Source: Calliopsis andreniformis | Lineage: Eukaryota > Arthropoda > Insecta > Hymenoptera > Andrenidae | DNA: 64,000 nucleotides | Reading direction: 5' to 3' | Assembly: GCF_051401765.1 (NCBI RefSeq) | Contig: NW_027480493.1 | Location: 620,001 to 684,000, forward strand | Shown: positions 12,467 through 25,705 of the stretch, piece after piece | How the letters are laid out: every line of letters starts with the position of its first letter | Position numbering within the stretch: position 1 is the first letter of the stretch | Position numbers and translations under genes: made by a program | Notes under the pieces: generated by a model | Told to the model about the DNA's origin: nothing | The model's database searches: none | Seen by the model: the letters and a program-made list of their open reading frames with translations, nothing else

Positions 12467-13164
12467 GAAGGTTGAGGATTCAGGATTGAGGATTCACGAT
12501 TGAGGCTTGAGGACTGAGGATTGAGGATTGAGGATTGAGGATTGAGGATTGAGGATTGAGGATTGAGGATTGAGGATTGAGGATTGAGGATTGAGGATTG
12601 AGGATTGAGGATTGAGGATTCAGGATTGAGGATTGAGGATTGAAGATTGAGCATTGAGGATTGAAGATTGAGGATTGAGGATTGGGGACTGAGGATTGAG
12701 GATTGAAGACTGAGGATTGGGTATTGAGGTTTGAACATTGAGGATTGAGGATTGAGGTTTGAGGAGTGAAGATTGAGGATTGAGGACTGAGGATTGAGGA
12801 TCGAGGATTGAAGGTTGAAGATTGAATATTGATGATTAAAGGTTGAGGGTTGAGGATTGAGGGTTGTGGGTTGAGGACGAGGACTGAGTGTTGAATATTG
12901 ATGTCTGAGGTCTGAGGATTGAGGATTGAGAATTGAGAATTGAGAATTGAGGATTGAGGATTGAAGATTGAGGATTGGGTATTGAGGATTGACGAATGAG
13001 GATTGAGGATTGCGGATTGAGGATTGAAGATTGAGAATTGAGGATTGAAGATTCAGGACTGAGGATTGAGGATTGAGGATTGGGGATTGAGGATTGCGAA
13101 TTGAATATTCAGTATTGAGGATTCAAGATTCAGAATTGTGGATGAGGATTGAACATTGAATACC

Positions 13165-13311
13165 GAGTGATGAGGGTTGAGTGATGAGAATTTATGCTTC
13201 TGGATAGAGATTTGAAGATTGCAGGTTGAGTATTGAGTATTGAAAACTGTGAATTCATGATATTCTATTGAGGATTGAGGATCGACCACTGATTGTTGAG
13301 GACTGAGGGCT
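13165..13311 (+). repeat. Module A copy 18 (subtype II)
   Basis: Starts GAGTGAT, has TATGCTT-CTGGATA like copy 11 but the subtype II junction, so it mixes features of copies 11 and 13. Confidence 0.9.
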
Positions 13312-13369
13312 GAAGATTGAGGATTCAGGATTGAGGATTCAGGATTGAGGTTTGAGGACTGAGGATTGA

Positions 13370-14717
13370 GGATTGAGGATTGAGGATTGAGGATTGAGGA
13401 TTGAGGATTGAAGACTGAGGATCGGGTATTGAGGATTGAACATTGAGGATTGAACATTGAGGATTGAGGATTGAGGATTGAGGATTGAAGGTTGAATATT
13501 GATGAATGAAGATTGAGGATTGAGGATTGAAGGTCGTGGATTGAGGACGAGGACTGAGGGTTGAGTATCGATACCTGAGGCCTGAGGATTGAGGATTGAG
13601 GATTGCGAATTGAGGATTGAGGATTTAAGATTGAGGATTGGGTATTGAGGATTGAAGAATGAGGATTGAGGATTGAGGACAGAGGATCGAGGATTGAAGA
13701 TTGAGTATTGAGGATTGAAGATTGACGATTGAGGATTGAATATTGAGGATTGAGGATTGAGGATTGAGGATTGGGGATTGAAGATTGAGGATTGAGGATT
13801 GAGGATTGAGGATTGAGAATTGAGGATTGAGGATTGAGGATTGAAGGTTGAGGATTGAGGATTGAGGATTGAGGATTGCGGGTTGTGGATTGAGGACGAG
13901 GACTGAGGGTTGAATATTTATGTTTGAGGTCTGAGGATTGAGGACTGAGGATTGAGAATTGAGGATTGAGGATTGAGGATTGAAGATTGAGGATTGGGTA
14001 TTGATGATTGAGGATTGAGGATTGAAGATTGAGGATAGGGTATTGAGGATTGAAGAATGATGATTGAGGATTGAGGATTGAGGATTGAGGATTGAGGATT
14101 GAATATTGAGTATTGAGGGTTGAAGATCGACTATTGAGGATTGCGAATTGAGGATTGAGGGTTGGGGATTGAGGATTGAAGATTGAGTATTGAGGATTGA
14201 AGGTTGAGGATTGTGGATTGAGGATTGAGGATTGAGGCTTGAATATTGAGGATTGGGGACTGAGTGTTGAGGGTTGAGTGATGAGGATTGATGTTTGTGG
14301 ATAGAGATTTGACGATTGCAGGTTGAGTATTGAGTATTGAAAACTGTGAAATCATCATATTCTATTGAGGATTGAGGATGGACCACTGATTGTTGAGGAC
14401 TGAGGGCTGAAGATTGAGGATTCAGGATTGAGGATTCAGGATTGAGGTCTGAGGACTGAGGATTGAGGATTGAGGATTGAGGATTGAGGATTGAGGATTG
14501 CGGATTGAGGATTGAAGACTGAGGATTGGGTATTGAGGTTTGAACATTGAGGATTGAGGATAGAGGTTTGAGGATTGAAGATTGAGGATTGAGGATTGAG
14601 GATTGAAGATTGACGATTGGGTATTGTGGGTCGAAGAATGAGGATTGAGGATTGAGGATTGAGGATTGAGGATTGAGGATTCAGAATTGAGGTTTGAGGA
14701 CTGAGGATTGAGGATTG
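13370..14717 (+). repeat. Segmental duplication 3, copy a
   Basis: Matches 14943-16290 at a constant offset of 1573 bp. Includes module A copy 19 with its private CATCATA. The intervening 226 bp are not duplicated. Confidence 0.87.
14262..14408 (+). repeat. Module A copy 19 (subtype I)
   Basis: Private CATCATA junction and GACGATT in heptad 8, shared only with copy 20. Confidence 0.92.
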
Positions 14718-14942
14718 AAGATTGAGTATTGAGGATTGAAGATTGAGGGTTGAGGATTGAAGATTGACGATTGAGGATTGAATATTGAGGATTGAGGATT
14801 GAGAATTGAGGATTGGGGATTGAAGATTGAGGATTGAGGATTGAGGATTGAGGATTGAGAATTGAGGATTGAGGATTGACGATTGAGGATTGAAGATTGA
14901 GGATTGGGTATTGAGGATCGAAGAATGAGGATTGAGGATTGA

Positions 14943-16290
14943 GGATTGAGGATTGAGGATTGAGGATTGAGGATTGAGGATTGAAGACTGAGGATCGGGT
15001 ATTGAGGATTGAACATTGAGGATTGAGGATTGAGGATTGAGGATTGAGGATTGAGGATTGAAGGTTGAATATTGATGAATGAAGATTGAGGATTGAGGAT
15101 TGAAGGTCGTGGATTGAGGACGAGGACTGAGGGTTGAGTATCGATACCTGAGGCCTGAGGATTGAGGATTGAGGATTGCGAATTGAGGATTGAGGGTTTA
15201 AGATTGAGGATTGGGTATTGAGGATTGAAGAATGAGGATTGAGGATTGAGGACAGAGGATCGAGGATTGAAGATTGAGTATTGAGGATTGAAGATTGACG
15301 ATTGAGGATTGAATATTGAGGATTGAGGATTGAGGATTGAGGATTGGGGATTGAAGATTGAGGATTGAGGATTGAGGATTGAGGATTGAGAATTGAGGAT
15401 TGAGGATTGAGGATTGAAGATTGAGGATTGAGGATTGAGGATTGAGGATTGCGGGTTGTGGATTGAGGACGAGGACTGAGGGTTGAATATTTATGTTTGA
15501 GGTCTGAGGATTGAGGACTGAGGATTGAGAATTGAGGATTGAGGATTGAGGATTGAAGATTGAGGATTGGGTATTGATGATTGAGGATTGAGGATTGAAG
15601 ATTGAGGATAGGGTATTGAGGATTGAAGAATGATGATTGAGGATTGAGGATTGAGGATTGAGGATTGAGGATTGAATATTGAGTATTGAGGGTTGAAGAT
15701 CGACTATTGAGGATTGCGAATTGAGGATTGAGGGTTGGGGATTGAGGATTGAAGATTGAGTATTGAGGATTGAAGGTTGAGGATTGTGGATTGAGGATTG
15801 AGGATTGAGGCTTGAATATTGAGGATTGGGGACTGAGTGTTGAGGGTTGAGTGATGAGGATTGATGTTTGTGGATAGAGATTTGACGATTGCAGGTTGAG
15901 TATTGAGTATTGAAAACTGTGAAATCATCATATTCTATTGAGGATTGAGGATGGACCACTGATTGTTGAGGACTGAGGGCTGAAGATTGAGGACTCAGGA
16001 TTGAGGATTCAGGATTGAGGTCTGAGGACTGAGGATTGAGGATTGAGGATTGAGGATTGAGGATTGAGGATTGCGGATTGAGGATTGAAGACTGAGGATT
16101 GGGTATTGAGGTTTGAACATTGAGGATTGAGGATAGAGGTTTGAGGATTGAAGATTGAGGATTGAGGATTGAGGATTGAAGATTGACGATTGGGTATTGA
16201 GGGTCGAAGAATGAGGATTGAGGATTGAGGATTGAGGATTGAGGATTGAGGATTCAGAATTGAGGTTTGAGGACTGAGGATTGAGGATTG
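14943..16290 (+). repeat. Segmental duplication 3, copy b
   Basis: Near-identical to copy a. Visible differences include GAACATT against GAGGATT near the left edge and GTATTGA against GTATTGT near 16197. Confidence 0.87.
15835..15981 (+). repeat. Module A copy 20 (subtype I)
   Basis: Duplicate of copy 19 at +1573 bp, sharing CATCATA. Confidence 0.92.
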
Positions 16291-16583
16291 AGGTTTGAGG
16301 ACTGAGGACTGAGGATTGAGGATTGAGAATTGAGGATTGAGGATTGAGGGTTGAAGATTGAGGATTGGGTATTGAGGATTGAAGAATGTGGATTGGGTAT
16401 TGAGGATTGAGGATTGAGGATTGAAGATTGAGTATTGAGGATCGAAGATTGACGATCGAGGATTGAGCATTGAGGATTGAGTATTGAGGGTTCAGGATTG
16501 AAGATTGAGTATTGAGGATTGAAGGTTGAGGATTGTGGATTGAGGATTGAGGATTGAGGATTGAATATTGAGGATTGGGGACT

Positions 16584-16730
16584 GAGTGTTGAGGGTTGAA
16601 TGATGAGAATTGATGTTTATGGATAGAGATTTGAAGATTGCAGATTGAGTATTGAGTATTGAAAACTGTGAATTGATGATATTCTATTGAGGATTGAGGA
16701 TTGACAACTGATTGTTGAGGACTGAGGGCT
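16584..16730 (+). repeat. Module A copy 21 (subtype V)
   Basis: GATGATA before TTCTATT; the only subtype V copy in the left domain. Confidence 0.9.
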
Positions 16731-17141
16731 GAAGGTTGAGGATTGAAGATTGAGGATTGGGTATTGAGGATTGAAGAATGTGGATCGAGGATTGAGGATT
16801 GAAGATTGAATATTGATGATTAAAGATTGAGGGTTGAGGATTGAGGGTTGTGGATTGAGGACGAGGACTGAGTGTTGAATATTGATGTCTGAGGTCTGAG
16901 GATTGAGGATTGAGAATTGAGAATTGAGGATTGAGGATTGAAGATTGAGGATTGGGTATTGAGGATTAACGAATGAGGATTGAGGATTTCGGATTGAGGA
17001 TTGAAGATTGAATATTGAGGATTGAAGATTGAGGATTGAGGATTGAGGATTGAGGATTGGGGATTGAGGATTGCGAATTGAAGATTCAGTATTGAGGATT
17101 GAAGATTCAGAATTGAGGATGAGGATTGAACATTGAGTACT

Positions 17142-17288
17142 GAGTGTTGAGGGTTGAGTGATGAGAATTTATGTTTCTGGATAGAGATTTGAAGATCGCA
17201 GATTGAGTATTGAGTATTGAAAACTGTGAATTGAGGATATTCTATTCAGGATTGAGGATTGACAACTAAATGTTGAGGACTGAGGGCT
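17142..17288 (+). repeat. Module A copy 22 (subtype IV)
   Basis: Closest to copy 2: GAGGATA-TTCTATT-CAGGATT and the CTGGATA variant. Confidence 0.9.
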
Positions 17289-17958
17289 GAAGATTGAGGA
17301 TTCAGGATTGAGGATTCAGAATTGAGGATTGAGGATTGAGGATTGAGGATTGAGGATTGAGGATTGAGGATTGAGGATTGAGGATTGAGGATTGAGGATT
17401 GAGGATTGAGGATTCAGGATTGAGGATTGAGGATTGAAGATTGAGTATTGAGGATTGAAGGTTGAGGATTGAGGATTGGGGACTGAGGATTGAGGATTGA
17501 AGACTGAGGATTGGGTATTGAGGTATGAACATTGAGGATTGCGGATTGAGGTTTGAGGAGTGAAGATTGAGGATTGAGGATTGAGGATTGAGGATCGAGG
17601 ATTGAAGGTTGAAGATTGAATATTGATGATTAAAGATTGAGGGTTGAGGATTGAGGGTTGTGGGTTGAGAACGAGGACTGAGTGTTGAATATTGATGTCT
17701 GAGGTCTGAGGATTGAGGATTGAGAATTGAGAATTGAGAATTGAGGATTGAGGATTGAAGATTGAGGATTGGGTATTGAGGATTGACGAATGAGGATTGA
17801 GGATTGCGGATTGAGGATTGAAGGTTGAGAATTGAGGATTGAAGATTCCGGACTGAGGATTGAGGATTGAGGATTGGGGATTGAGGATTGCGAATTGAAT
17901 ATTCAGTATTGAGGATTGAAGATTCAGAATTGAGGATGAGGATTGAACATTGAATACT

Positions 17959-18105
17959 GAGTGTTGAGGGTTGAGTGATGAGAATTTATGCTTCTGGATA
18001 GAGATTTGAAGATTGCAGATTGAGTATTGAGTATTGAAAACTGTGAAATCATGATATTCTATTGAGGATTGAGGATGGACCACTGATTGTTGAGGACTGA
18101 GGTCT
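17959..18105 (+). repeat. Module A copy 23 (subtype I)
   Basis: Third occurrence of the copy 11 type, 8027 bp after copy 14. Confidence 0.92.
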
Positions 18106-18621
18106 GAAGGTTGAGGATTCAGGATTGAGGATTCAGGATTGAGGACTGAGGATTGAGGATTGAGGATTGAGGATTGAGGATTGAGGATTGAGGATTGAGG
18201 ATTGAAGTCTGAGGATCGGGTATTGAGGACTGAACATTGAGGATTGAGGATTAAAGGTTGAATATTGATGAATGAAGATTGAGGATTGAGGATTGAAGAT
18301 TGAGTATTGAGGATTGAAGATTGAGGATTGAGGATTGAGGATTGAAGATTGAGTACTGAGGATTGAAGATTAAGATTGAGGATTGAGGATTCAGGATTGA
18401 GGATTGAGGATTGAGGATTGAAGATTGAGTATTGAGGATTGAAGATTGAGGATTCAGGATTGAGGATTGAGGATTGAGGATTGAAGATTGAGTACTGAGG
18501 ATTGAAGATTAAGAGTGAGGATTGAGGATTGAGGACTGAGGATTGAGGATTGAGGATTGAAGGTTCAGTATTGAGGATTGAAGATTGAGAATTGAGGATT
18601 GATGGTTGAACATTGAGGACT

Positions 18622-18768
18622 GAGTGTTGAGGGTTGAGTGATGAGAATTGATGTTTGTGGATAGAGATTTGAAGATTGCAGATTGAGTATTGAGTATTGA
18701 AAACTGTGAATTGAGTATATTCTATTGAGGATTGAGGATTGACAACAGATTGTTGAGGACTGAGGGCT
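18622..18768 (+). repeat. Module A copy 24 (subtype III)
   Basis: Third occurrence of the copy 12 type. Confidence 0.92.
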
Positions 18769-18983
18769 GAAGATTGAGGGTTCCGGATTGAGGATTCAGA
18801 ATTGAAATTTGAGGACTGAGCATTGAGGATTGAAGATTGAGTATTGAGGATTGAAGATTGAGAATTGAGGATTGAGGATTGAGGATTGAGGATGAGGGCT
18901 GAGGGTTGAGGATTGAGGTTTGCGGACTGAGGACTGAGGATTGAGGATTGAGAATTGAGGATGAGGATTGAACATTGAGTACT

Positions 18984-19130
18984 GAGTGTTGAGGGTTGAG
19001 TGATGAGAATTGATGTTTGTGGATAGAGATTTGAAGATTGCAGGTTGAGTATTGAGTATTGAAAACTGTGAATTCATGATATTCTATTGAGGATTGAGGA
19101 TCGACCACTGATTGTTGAGGACTGAGGGCA
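18984..19130 (+). repeat. Module A copy 25 (subtype II)
   Basis: Third occurrence of the copy 13 type, again ending GAGGGCA. Confidence 0.92.
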
Positions 19131-20339
19131 GAAGATTGAGGATTCAGGATTGAGGATTCAGGATTGAGGTTTGAGGACTGAGGATTGAGGATTGAGGATT
19201 GAGGATTGAGGATTGAGGATTGAGGATTGAAGACTGAGGATCGGGTATTGAGGATTGAACATTGAGGATTGAGGATTGAGGATTGAGGATTGAGGATTGA
19301 GGATTGAAGGTTGAATATTGATGAATGAAGATTGAGGATTGAGGATTGAAGGTCGTGGATTGAGGACGAGGACTGAGGGTTGAGTATCGATACTTGAGGC
19401 CTGAGGATTGAGGATTGAGGATTGCGAATTGAGGATTGAGGATTTAAGATTGAGGATTGGGTATTGAGGATTGAAGAATGAGGATTGAGGATTGAGGACA
19501 GAGGATCGAGGATTGAAGATTGAGTATTGAGGATTGAAGATTGACGATTGAGGATTGAATATTGAGGATTGAGGATTGAGGATTGAGGATTGGGGATTGA
19601 AGATTGAGGATTGAGGATTGAGGATTGAGGATTGAGAATTGAGGATTGAGGATTGAGGATTGAAGATTGAGGATTGAGGATAGAGGTTTGAGGATTGAAG
19701 ATTGAGGATTGAGGATTGTGGATTGAGGATCGAGGATTGAGGATTGAAGATTGAATATTGATGATTAAAGATTGAGCGTTGAGGATTGAGGTTTGAGGAC
19801 TAAGGACAGTGGATTGAGGATTGAGAATTGAGGATTGACGATTGAGGATTGAAGATTGAGGATTGGGTATTGAGGATCGAAGAATGAGGATTGAGGATTG
19901 AGGATTGAGGATTGAGGATTGAGGATTCAGAATTGAGGTTTGAGGACTGAGGATTGAGGATTGAAGATTGAGTATTGAGGATTGAAGATTGAGGGTTGAG
20001 GATTGAGGATTGAGGATTGAGGATGAGGGCTGAGGGCTGAGGATTGAGGTTTGAGGACTATGGACAGAGGATTGAGGATTGAGAATTGAGGATTGAGGAT
20101 TGAGGATCGCAGATTGAGGATTGGGTATTGAGGATCGAAGAATGTGGATTGAGGATTGAGGATTGAGGATTGAGGACTGTATATTGAGTATTGAGGATTG
20201 AAGATTGACTATTGAGGATTGCGAATTGAGGATTGAGGATTGAGGATTGAGGATTGAAAATTGAGTATTGAGGATTGAAGGTTGAGGATTGTGGATTGAG
20301 GATTGAGGATTGAGGCTTGAATATTGAGGATTGGGGACT

Positions 20340-20486
20340 CAGTGTTGAGGGTTGAGTGATGAGAATTGATGTTTGTGGATAGAGGTTTGAAGATTGCAGG
20401 TTGAGTATTGAGTATTGAAAACTGTGAATTCATGATATTCTATTGAGGATTGAGGATTGACCACTGATTGTTGAGGACTGAGCGCT
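20340..20486 (+). repeat. Module A copy 26 (subtype II)
   Basis: Duplicate of copy 17 at +8020 bp, sharing CAGTGTT; ends GAGCGCT. Confidence 0.92.
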
Positions 20487-20654
20487 GAAGGTTGAGGATT
20501 CAGGATTGAGGATTCACGATTGAGGCTTGAGGACTGAGGATTGAGGATTGAGGATTGAGGATTGAGGATTGAGGATTGAGGATTGAGGATTGAGGATTGA
20601 GGATTGAGGATTGGTGATTGAGGATTGAGGATTGAAGATTGAGGATTGGGGACT

Positions 20655-20801
20655 GAGTATTGAGGGTTGAGTGATGAGAATTGATGCTTGTGGATAGAGG
20701 TCTGAAGATTGCAGATTGAGTATTGAGTATTGAAAACTGTGAATTGAGGATATTCTATTGAGGATTGAGGATTGACAACTGTTTGTTGAGGACTTAGGGC
20801 T
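20655..20801 (+). repeat. Module A copy 27 (subtype IV)
   Basis: Starts GAGTATT, has GATGCTT and GAGGTCT. Last module A before the 7.25 kb A-free interval. Confidence 0.9.
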
Positions 20802-21382
20802 GAAGATTGAGGATTCAGGGTCGTGGATTCAGGATTGAGGTTTGAGGACTGAGGATTGAGGTTTGAGGTTTGAGGATTGAGGATTGAGGATTGAGGATTG
20901 AGGATCGAGGATGGAGGATTGAAGATTGAGTATTGAGGATTGAAGATTGAGGATCGAGGATTGAGGATTGAGGATTGAGGATAGAGGATTGAAGAATGAG
21001 GATTGAGGATTGAGGATTGAGGATTGAGGATTGAAGACTGAGTATTGAGGATTGAAGATTGAGGATTGAGGAGTGAGTATTGAAGATTGAGGATTTGGGA
21101 CTAGGGATTGAAGATTGGGGTTTGAGGATTGAGGATTGAGGATTGAGGATTGAGGATTCAGGATTGAAGATTGAGGATTGGGTATTGAGGATTGAAGAAT
21201 GAGGATTGAGGATTGAGGATTGAGGATTGAGGATTGAAGATTGAGTATTGAGGATTGAAGATTGACGATTGAGGATTGAGGATTGAGGATTGAGGATTGA
21301 GGATTGAGGATTGAGGATTGAAGATTGAGTATTGAGGATTGACGATTGAGGATTGAGGATTGAGCATTGACGATTGAGGGTT

Positions 21383-21620
21383 GCAGACTGAGTATTGAGG
21401 ATTGACGATGGGAGGATTGAGGATTGAGGATAGAAGATTGAGAATTGGGGACTGAGGATTCAAGATTGAGGATCGAAGATTGAGAATTGAGGATTGAAGA
21501 TTGATAATTGAGGATTGAGGATTGAACATTGAGGAATGAGGATTCAGGATTGAAGATTGAGTATTGAGGATAGAAGATTGAGGATTGAGGATTGTCGATT
21601 AAGGATTGAGGATGAGGGCT
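21383..21620 (+). repeat. Module B copy 1
   Basis: Module B starts GCAGACT, contains GACGATG followed by one extra G (an 8-bp unit that shifts the register), then GGGGACT, CAAGATT, GATAATT and GTCGATT-AAGGATT, and ends with a 6-bp unit before GAGGGCT. Length is about 238 bp. This copy has GAGGATC where most others have GAGGACC. Confidence 0.88.
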
Positions 21621-22298
21621 GAGGGTTGAGGATTGAGGTTTGAGGACTGAGGACTGAGGATTGAGGATTGAGAGTTGAGGATTGAGGATTGAGGATTGAA
21701 GATTGAGGATTGGGTATTGAGGATTGAAGAATGAGGATTGAGGATTGAGGATTGAGGATTGAGGATTGAAGATTGAGTATTGAGCATTGAATCCAGACGA
21801 TTGAGGATTGAGTATTGAGGATTGAGGATTGAGGATTGAAAATTGAATATTGATGATTGAAGATTGAGGATCGAGGATTGAGGGTTGTGGATTGAGGACG
21901 AGGACTGACGGTTGAGTATTGATGTTTGATGTCTGAGGATTGAGGATTGAGGATTGAGGATTGAGGATTGAGGATTGAGGATTGAGGATTGCGGATTGAA
22001 GATTGAGGATTGTGTATTGAGGATTGAAGAATGAGGATTGAGGATTGAGGATTGAGGATTGAGGAATGAGGATTGAGGATTGAAGATTGAGGATTGGGTA
22101 TTGAGGATTGAAGAATGAGGATTGAGGATTGAGGATTGAGGATTGAGGATTGAAGATTGAGTATTGAGGATTGAAGATTGACGATTGAGGATTGAGGATT
22201 GAGGATTGAGGATTGGGGATTGAGGATTGAGGACTGAAGATTGAGTATTGAGTATTGACGATTGAGGATTGAGGATTGAGTATTGACGATTGAGGATT

Positions 22299-22536
22299 GC
22301 AGACTGAGTATTGAGGATTGACGATGGGAGGATTGAGGATTGAGGATAGAAGATTGAGAATTGGGGACTGAGGATTCAAGATTGAGGACCGAAGATTGAG
22401 AATTGAGGATTGAAGATTGATAATTGAGGATTGAGGATTGAACATTGAGGACTGAGGATACAGGATTGAAGATTGAGTATTGAGGATAGAAGGTTGAGGA
22501 TTGAGGATTGTCGATTAAGGATTGAGGATGAGGGCT
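22299..22536 (+). repeat. Module B copy 2
   Basis: 916 bp after copy 1; GAGGACC form; CAGGATT is preceded by GAGGATA instead of GAGGATT. Confidence 0.88.
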
Positions 22537-24887
22537 GAGGGTTGAGGATTGAGGTTTGAGGACTGAGGATTGAGGATTGAGGATTGAGGATTGAGGATTG
22601 AGGATTGAAGACTGAGGATTGGGTATTGAGGATTGAACATTGAGGATTGAGTGTTGAGGATAGAGGATTGAGGATTGAGGATTGAAGGTTGAATATTAAT
22701 GACTGAATATTGAGGATTGAGGATTGAGGGTTGTGGATTGAGGACGAGGACTGAGGGTTGAGTATTGATGTTTGAAGTCTGAGGATTCAGGATTGAAGAT
22801 TGAGTATTGAGGATAGAAGATTGAGGATTGAGGATAGTCGATTAAGGATTGAGGATGAGGTCTGAGGGTTGAGGATTGAGGTTTGAGGACTGAGGACTGA
22901 GGATTGAGAATTGAGAATTGAGGATTGAGGATTGAGGATTGAAGATTGAGGATTGGGTATTGAGGATTGAAGAATGAGGATTGAGGATTGAGGATTGAGG
23001 ATTGAGGATTGAAGATTGAGTATTGAGCATTGAAGCCTGACGATTGAGGATTGAGGATTGAGGATTGAGGATTGAGGATGGAGGATTGAAGATTGAGTAT
23101 TGAGGATTGAAGATTGAGGATCGAGGATTGAGGATTGAGGATTGAGGATAGAGGATTGAAGAATGAGGATTGAGGATTGAGGACTGAGGATTGAGGATTG
23201 AAGACTGAGTATTGAGGATTGAAGATTGAGGATTGAGGAGTGAGTATTGAAGATTGAGGATTTGGGACTGAGGATTGAAGATTGGGGTTTGAGGATTGTG
23301 GATTGAGGATTGAGGATTGAGGATTGAGGGTTGAGGATTGAAGATTAAGGTTGAGGATTGAGGATTGAGGATTGAGGATTGAGGATTGAGGATTGAGGAT
23401 TGAGGATTGAAGATTGAGGATTGCGTATTGAGGATAGAACATTGAGGATTGAGTATTGAGTATTGAGGATTGAGGATTGAGGATTGAAAATTGAATATTG
23501 ATGATTGAAGATTGAGGATCGAGGATTGAGGGTTGTGGAATGAGGACGAGGACTGAGGGTTGAGTATTGATGTTTGAGGTCTGAGGATTGAGGAGTGAGG
23601 ATTGAGGATTGAGGATTGAGGATTGAGGATTGAGGATTGAAGATTGAGGATTGGGTATTGAGGATTGAAGAATAAGGATTGAGGATTGAGGATTGAGGAT
23701 TGAGCATTGAAGATTGAGTATTGAGGATTGAAGGTAGACGATTGAGGATTGAGGATTGAGGATTGAGGATTGAGGATTGAGGGTTGAGGATTGAAGATTG
23801 AGTATTGAGGATTGAAGATTGAGGATTGTGGATTGAGGATTGACGATTGAGGATTGAAGATTGAGGATTGAGGATTGAGGATTGAAGATTGAGTATTGGG
23901 GATCGAAGATTGAGGATTGAGGATTGAAGATTGAGGATTGAGGATTGAGGATTGAGGATTGAGGATTGAAGATTGAGAACTGAGGATTGAAGATTAAGAT
24001 TGAGGATTGAGGATTGAGGATTGAGGATTGAGGATTGAGGATTCAAGATTGAGTATTGAGGATTGAAGATTGAGGATTGAGGATTGAGGATTGAGGATTG
24101 AGTGTTGGAGATTGAGTACTGAGGATTGAAGATTGAGATTGACGATTGAGGATTGAGGATTGAGGATTGAGGATTGAGGAGTGAGTCTTGAAGATTGAGG
24201 ATTTGGGACTGAGGATTGAAGATTGGGGTTTGAGGATTGTGGATTGAGGATTGAGGATTGAGGGTTGAGGGTTGAGGATTGAAGATTAAGATTGAGGATT
24301 GAGGATTGAGGATTGAGGATTGAGGATTGAGGATTGAGGATTGAGGATTGAGGATTGAAGATTGAGGATTGCGTATTGAGGATAGAACATTGAGGATTGA
24401 ATATTGAGTATTGAGGATTGAGGATTGAGGATTGAAAATTGAATATTGATGATTGAAGATTGAGGATCGAGGATTGAGGGTTGTGGATTGAGGACGAGGA
24501 CTGACGGTTGAGTATTGATGTTTGATGTCTGAGGATTGAGGATTGAGGATTGAGGATTGAGGATTGAGGATTGAGGATTGCGGATTGAAGATTGAGGATT
24601 GGGTATTGAGGATTGAAGAATGAGGATTGAGGATTGAGGATTGAAGATTGAGGAATGAGGATTGAGGATTGAAGATTGAGGATTGGGTATTGAGGATTGA
24701 AGAATGAGGATTGAGGATTGAGGGTTGAGGATTGAGGATTGAAGATTGAGTATTGAGGATTGAAGATTGACGATTGAGGATTGAGGATTGAGGATTGAGG
24801 ATTGAGGATTGAGGATTGAGGACTGAAGATTGAGTATTGAGGATTGACGATTGAGGATTGAGGATTGAGTATTGACGATTGAGGATT

Positions 24888-25125
24888 GCAGACTGAGTAT
24901 TGAGGATTGACGATGGGAGGATTGAGGATTGAGGATAGAAGATTGAGAATTGGGGTCTGAGGATTCAAGATTGAGGACCGAAGATTGAGAATTGAGGATT
25001 GAAGATTGATAATTGAGGATTGAGGATTGAACATTGAGGACTGAGGATTCAGGATTGAAGATTGAGTATTGAGGATAGAAGATTGAGGATTGAGGATTGT
25101 CGATTAAGGATTGAGGATGAGGGCT
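24888..25125 (+). repeat. Module B copy 3
   Basis: GGGGTCT replaces GGGGACT. Lies in the first half of the 1.84-kb tandem duplication. Confidence 0.88.
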
Positions 25126-25373
25126 GAGGGTTGAGGATTGAGGTTTGAGGACTGAGGATTGAGGATTGAGGATTGAGGATTGAGGATTGAGGATTGAAGA
25201 CTGATGATTGGGTATTGAGGATTGAACATTGAGGATTGAGTGTTGAGGATAGAGGATTGAGGATTGAGGATTGAAGGTTGAATATTAATGACTGAATATT
25301 GAGGATTGAGGATTGAGGGTTGTGGATTGAGGACGAGGACTGAGGGTTGGGTATTGATGTTTGAAGTCTGAGG

Positions 25374-25452
25374 ATTCAGGATTGAAGATTGAGTATTGAG
25401 GATAGAAGATTGAGGATTGAGGATTGTCGATTAAGGATTGAGGATGAGGTCT
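25374..25452 (+). repeat. Module B tail-only copy (representative)
   Basis: Only the last third of module B is present: CAGGATT, GAGGATA-GAAGATT, then GTCGATT-AAGGATT and the 6-bp unit, here followed by GAGGTCT. Other tail-only copies have the GTCGATT heptad at about 22837, 27261, 27792, 29509, 30774, 35331, 36596, 42582, 43113 and 45751. They often follow a full B copy by about 0.5 kb, which suggests that B and its tail were amplified together. Confidence 0.75.
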
Positions 25453-25705
25453 GAGGGTTGAGGATTGAGGATTGAGGATTGACGATTGAGGATTGGGTAT
25501 TGAGGATTGAAGAATGAGGATTGAGTATTGAGTATTGAGGATTGAAGATTGAGGATCGAGTATTGAGGATTGAGGATTGAGGATTGAAGAATGAGGATTG
25601 AGGATTGAGGATTGAAGACTGAGTATTGAGGATAGAAGGTTGAGGATTGAGGTGTGAGTATTGAAGATTGAGGATTTGGGAATAGGGATTGAAGATTGGG
25701 GTTTG

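Larger units (their letters stand above)
9340..12590 (+). repeat. Segmental duplication 2, copy a
   Basis: Matches 17365-20610 at offset 8027, then 8020 after one heptad is lost near 11200. It contains nearly all of duplication 1 copy b, so the A triplet exists three times in the window. Confidence 0.85.
17365..20610 (+). repeat. Segmental duplication 2, copy b
   Basis: Differs from 9340-12590 at only a few bases in about 3.25 kb by eye, for example GAGCGTT near 19777 and GAGCGCT near 20481. The edges lie in plain heptad runs. Confidence 0.85.
1..20801. repeat. Left domain: module A rich, subtypes I-IV
   Basis: This stretch holds 27 of the 52 module A copies, 223-1570 bp apart, separated by runs of near-perfect heptads and by block C. 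Subtypes are I (GTGAAAT-CATGATA), II (GTGAATT-CATGATA), III (GTGAATT-GAGTATA) and IV (GTGAATT-GAGGATA), plus one V at 16584. No full module B was found here. A recurring A triplet in the order I, III, II (spacings 663 and 362 bp) appears at 7336-8507, 9932-11103 and 17959-19130. No gene is seen anywhere in the stretch. Confidence 0.85.
23857..25705 (+). repeat. Tandem duplication 4, copy a
   Basis: Directly abuts its copy at 25706-27550 (period 1835-1849 bp, varying by whole heptads). Contains module B copy 3 and a B tail. Confidence 0.85.
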
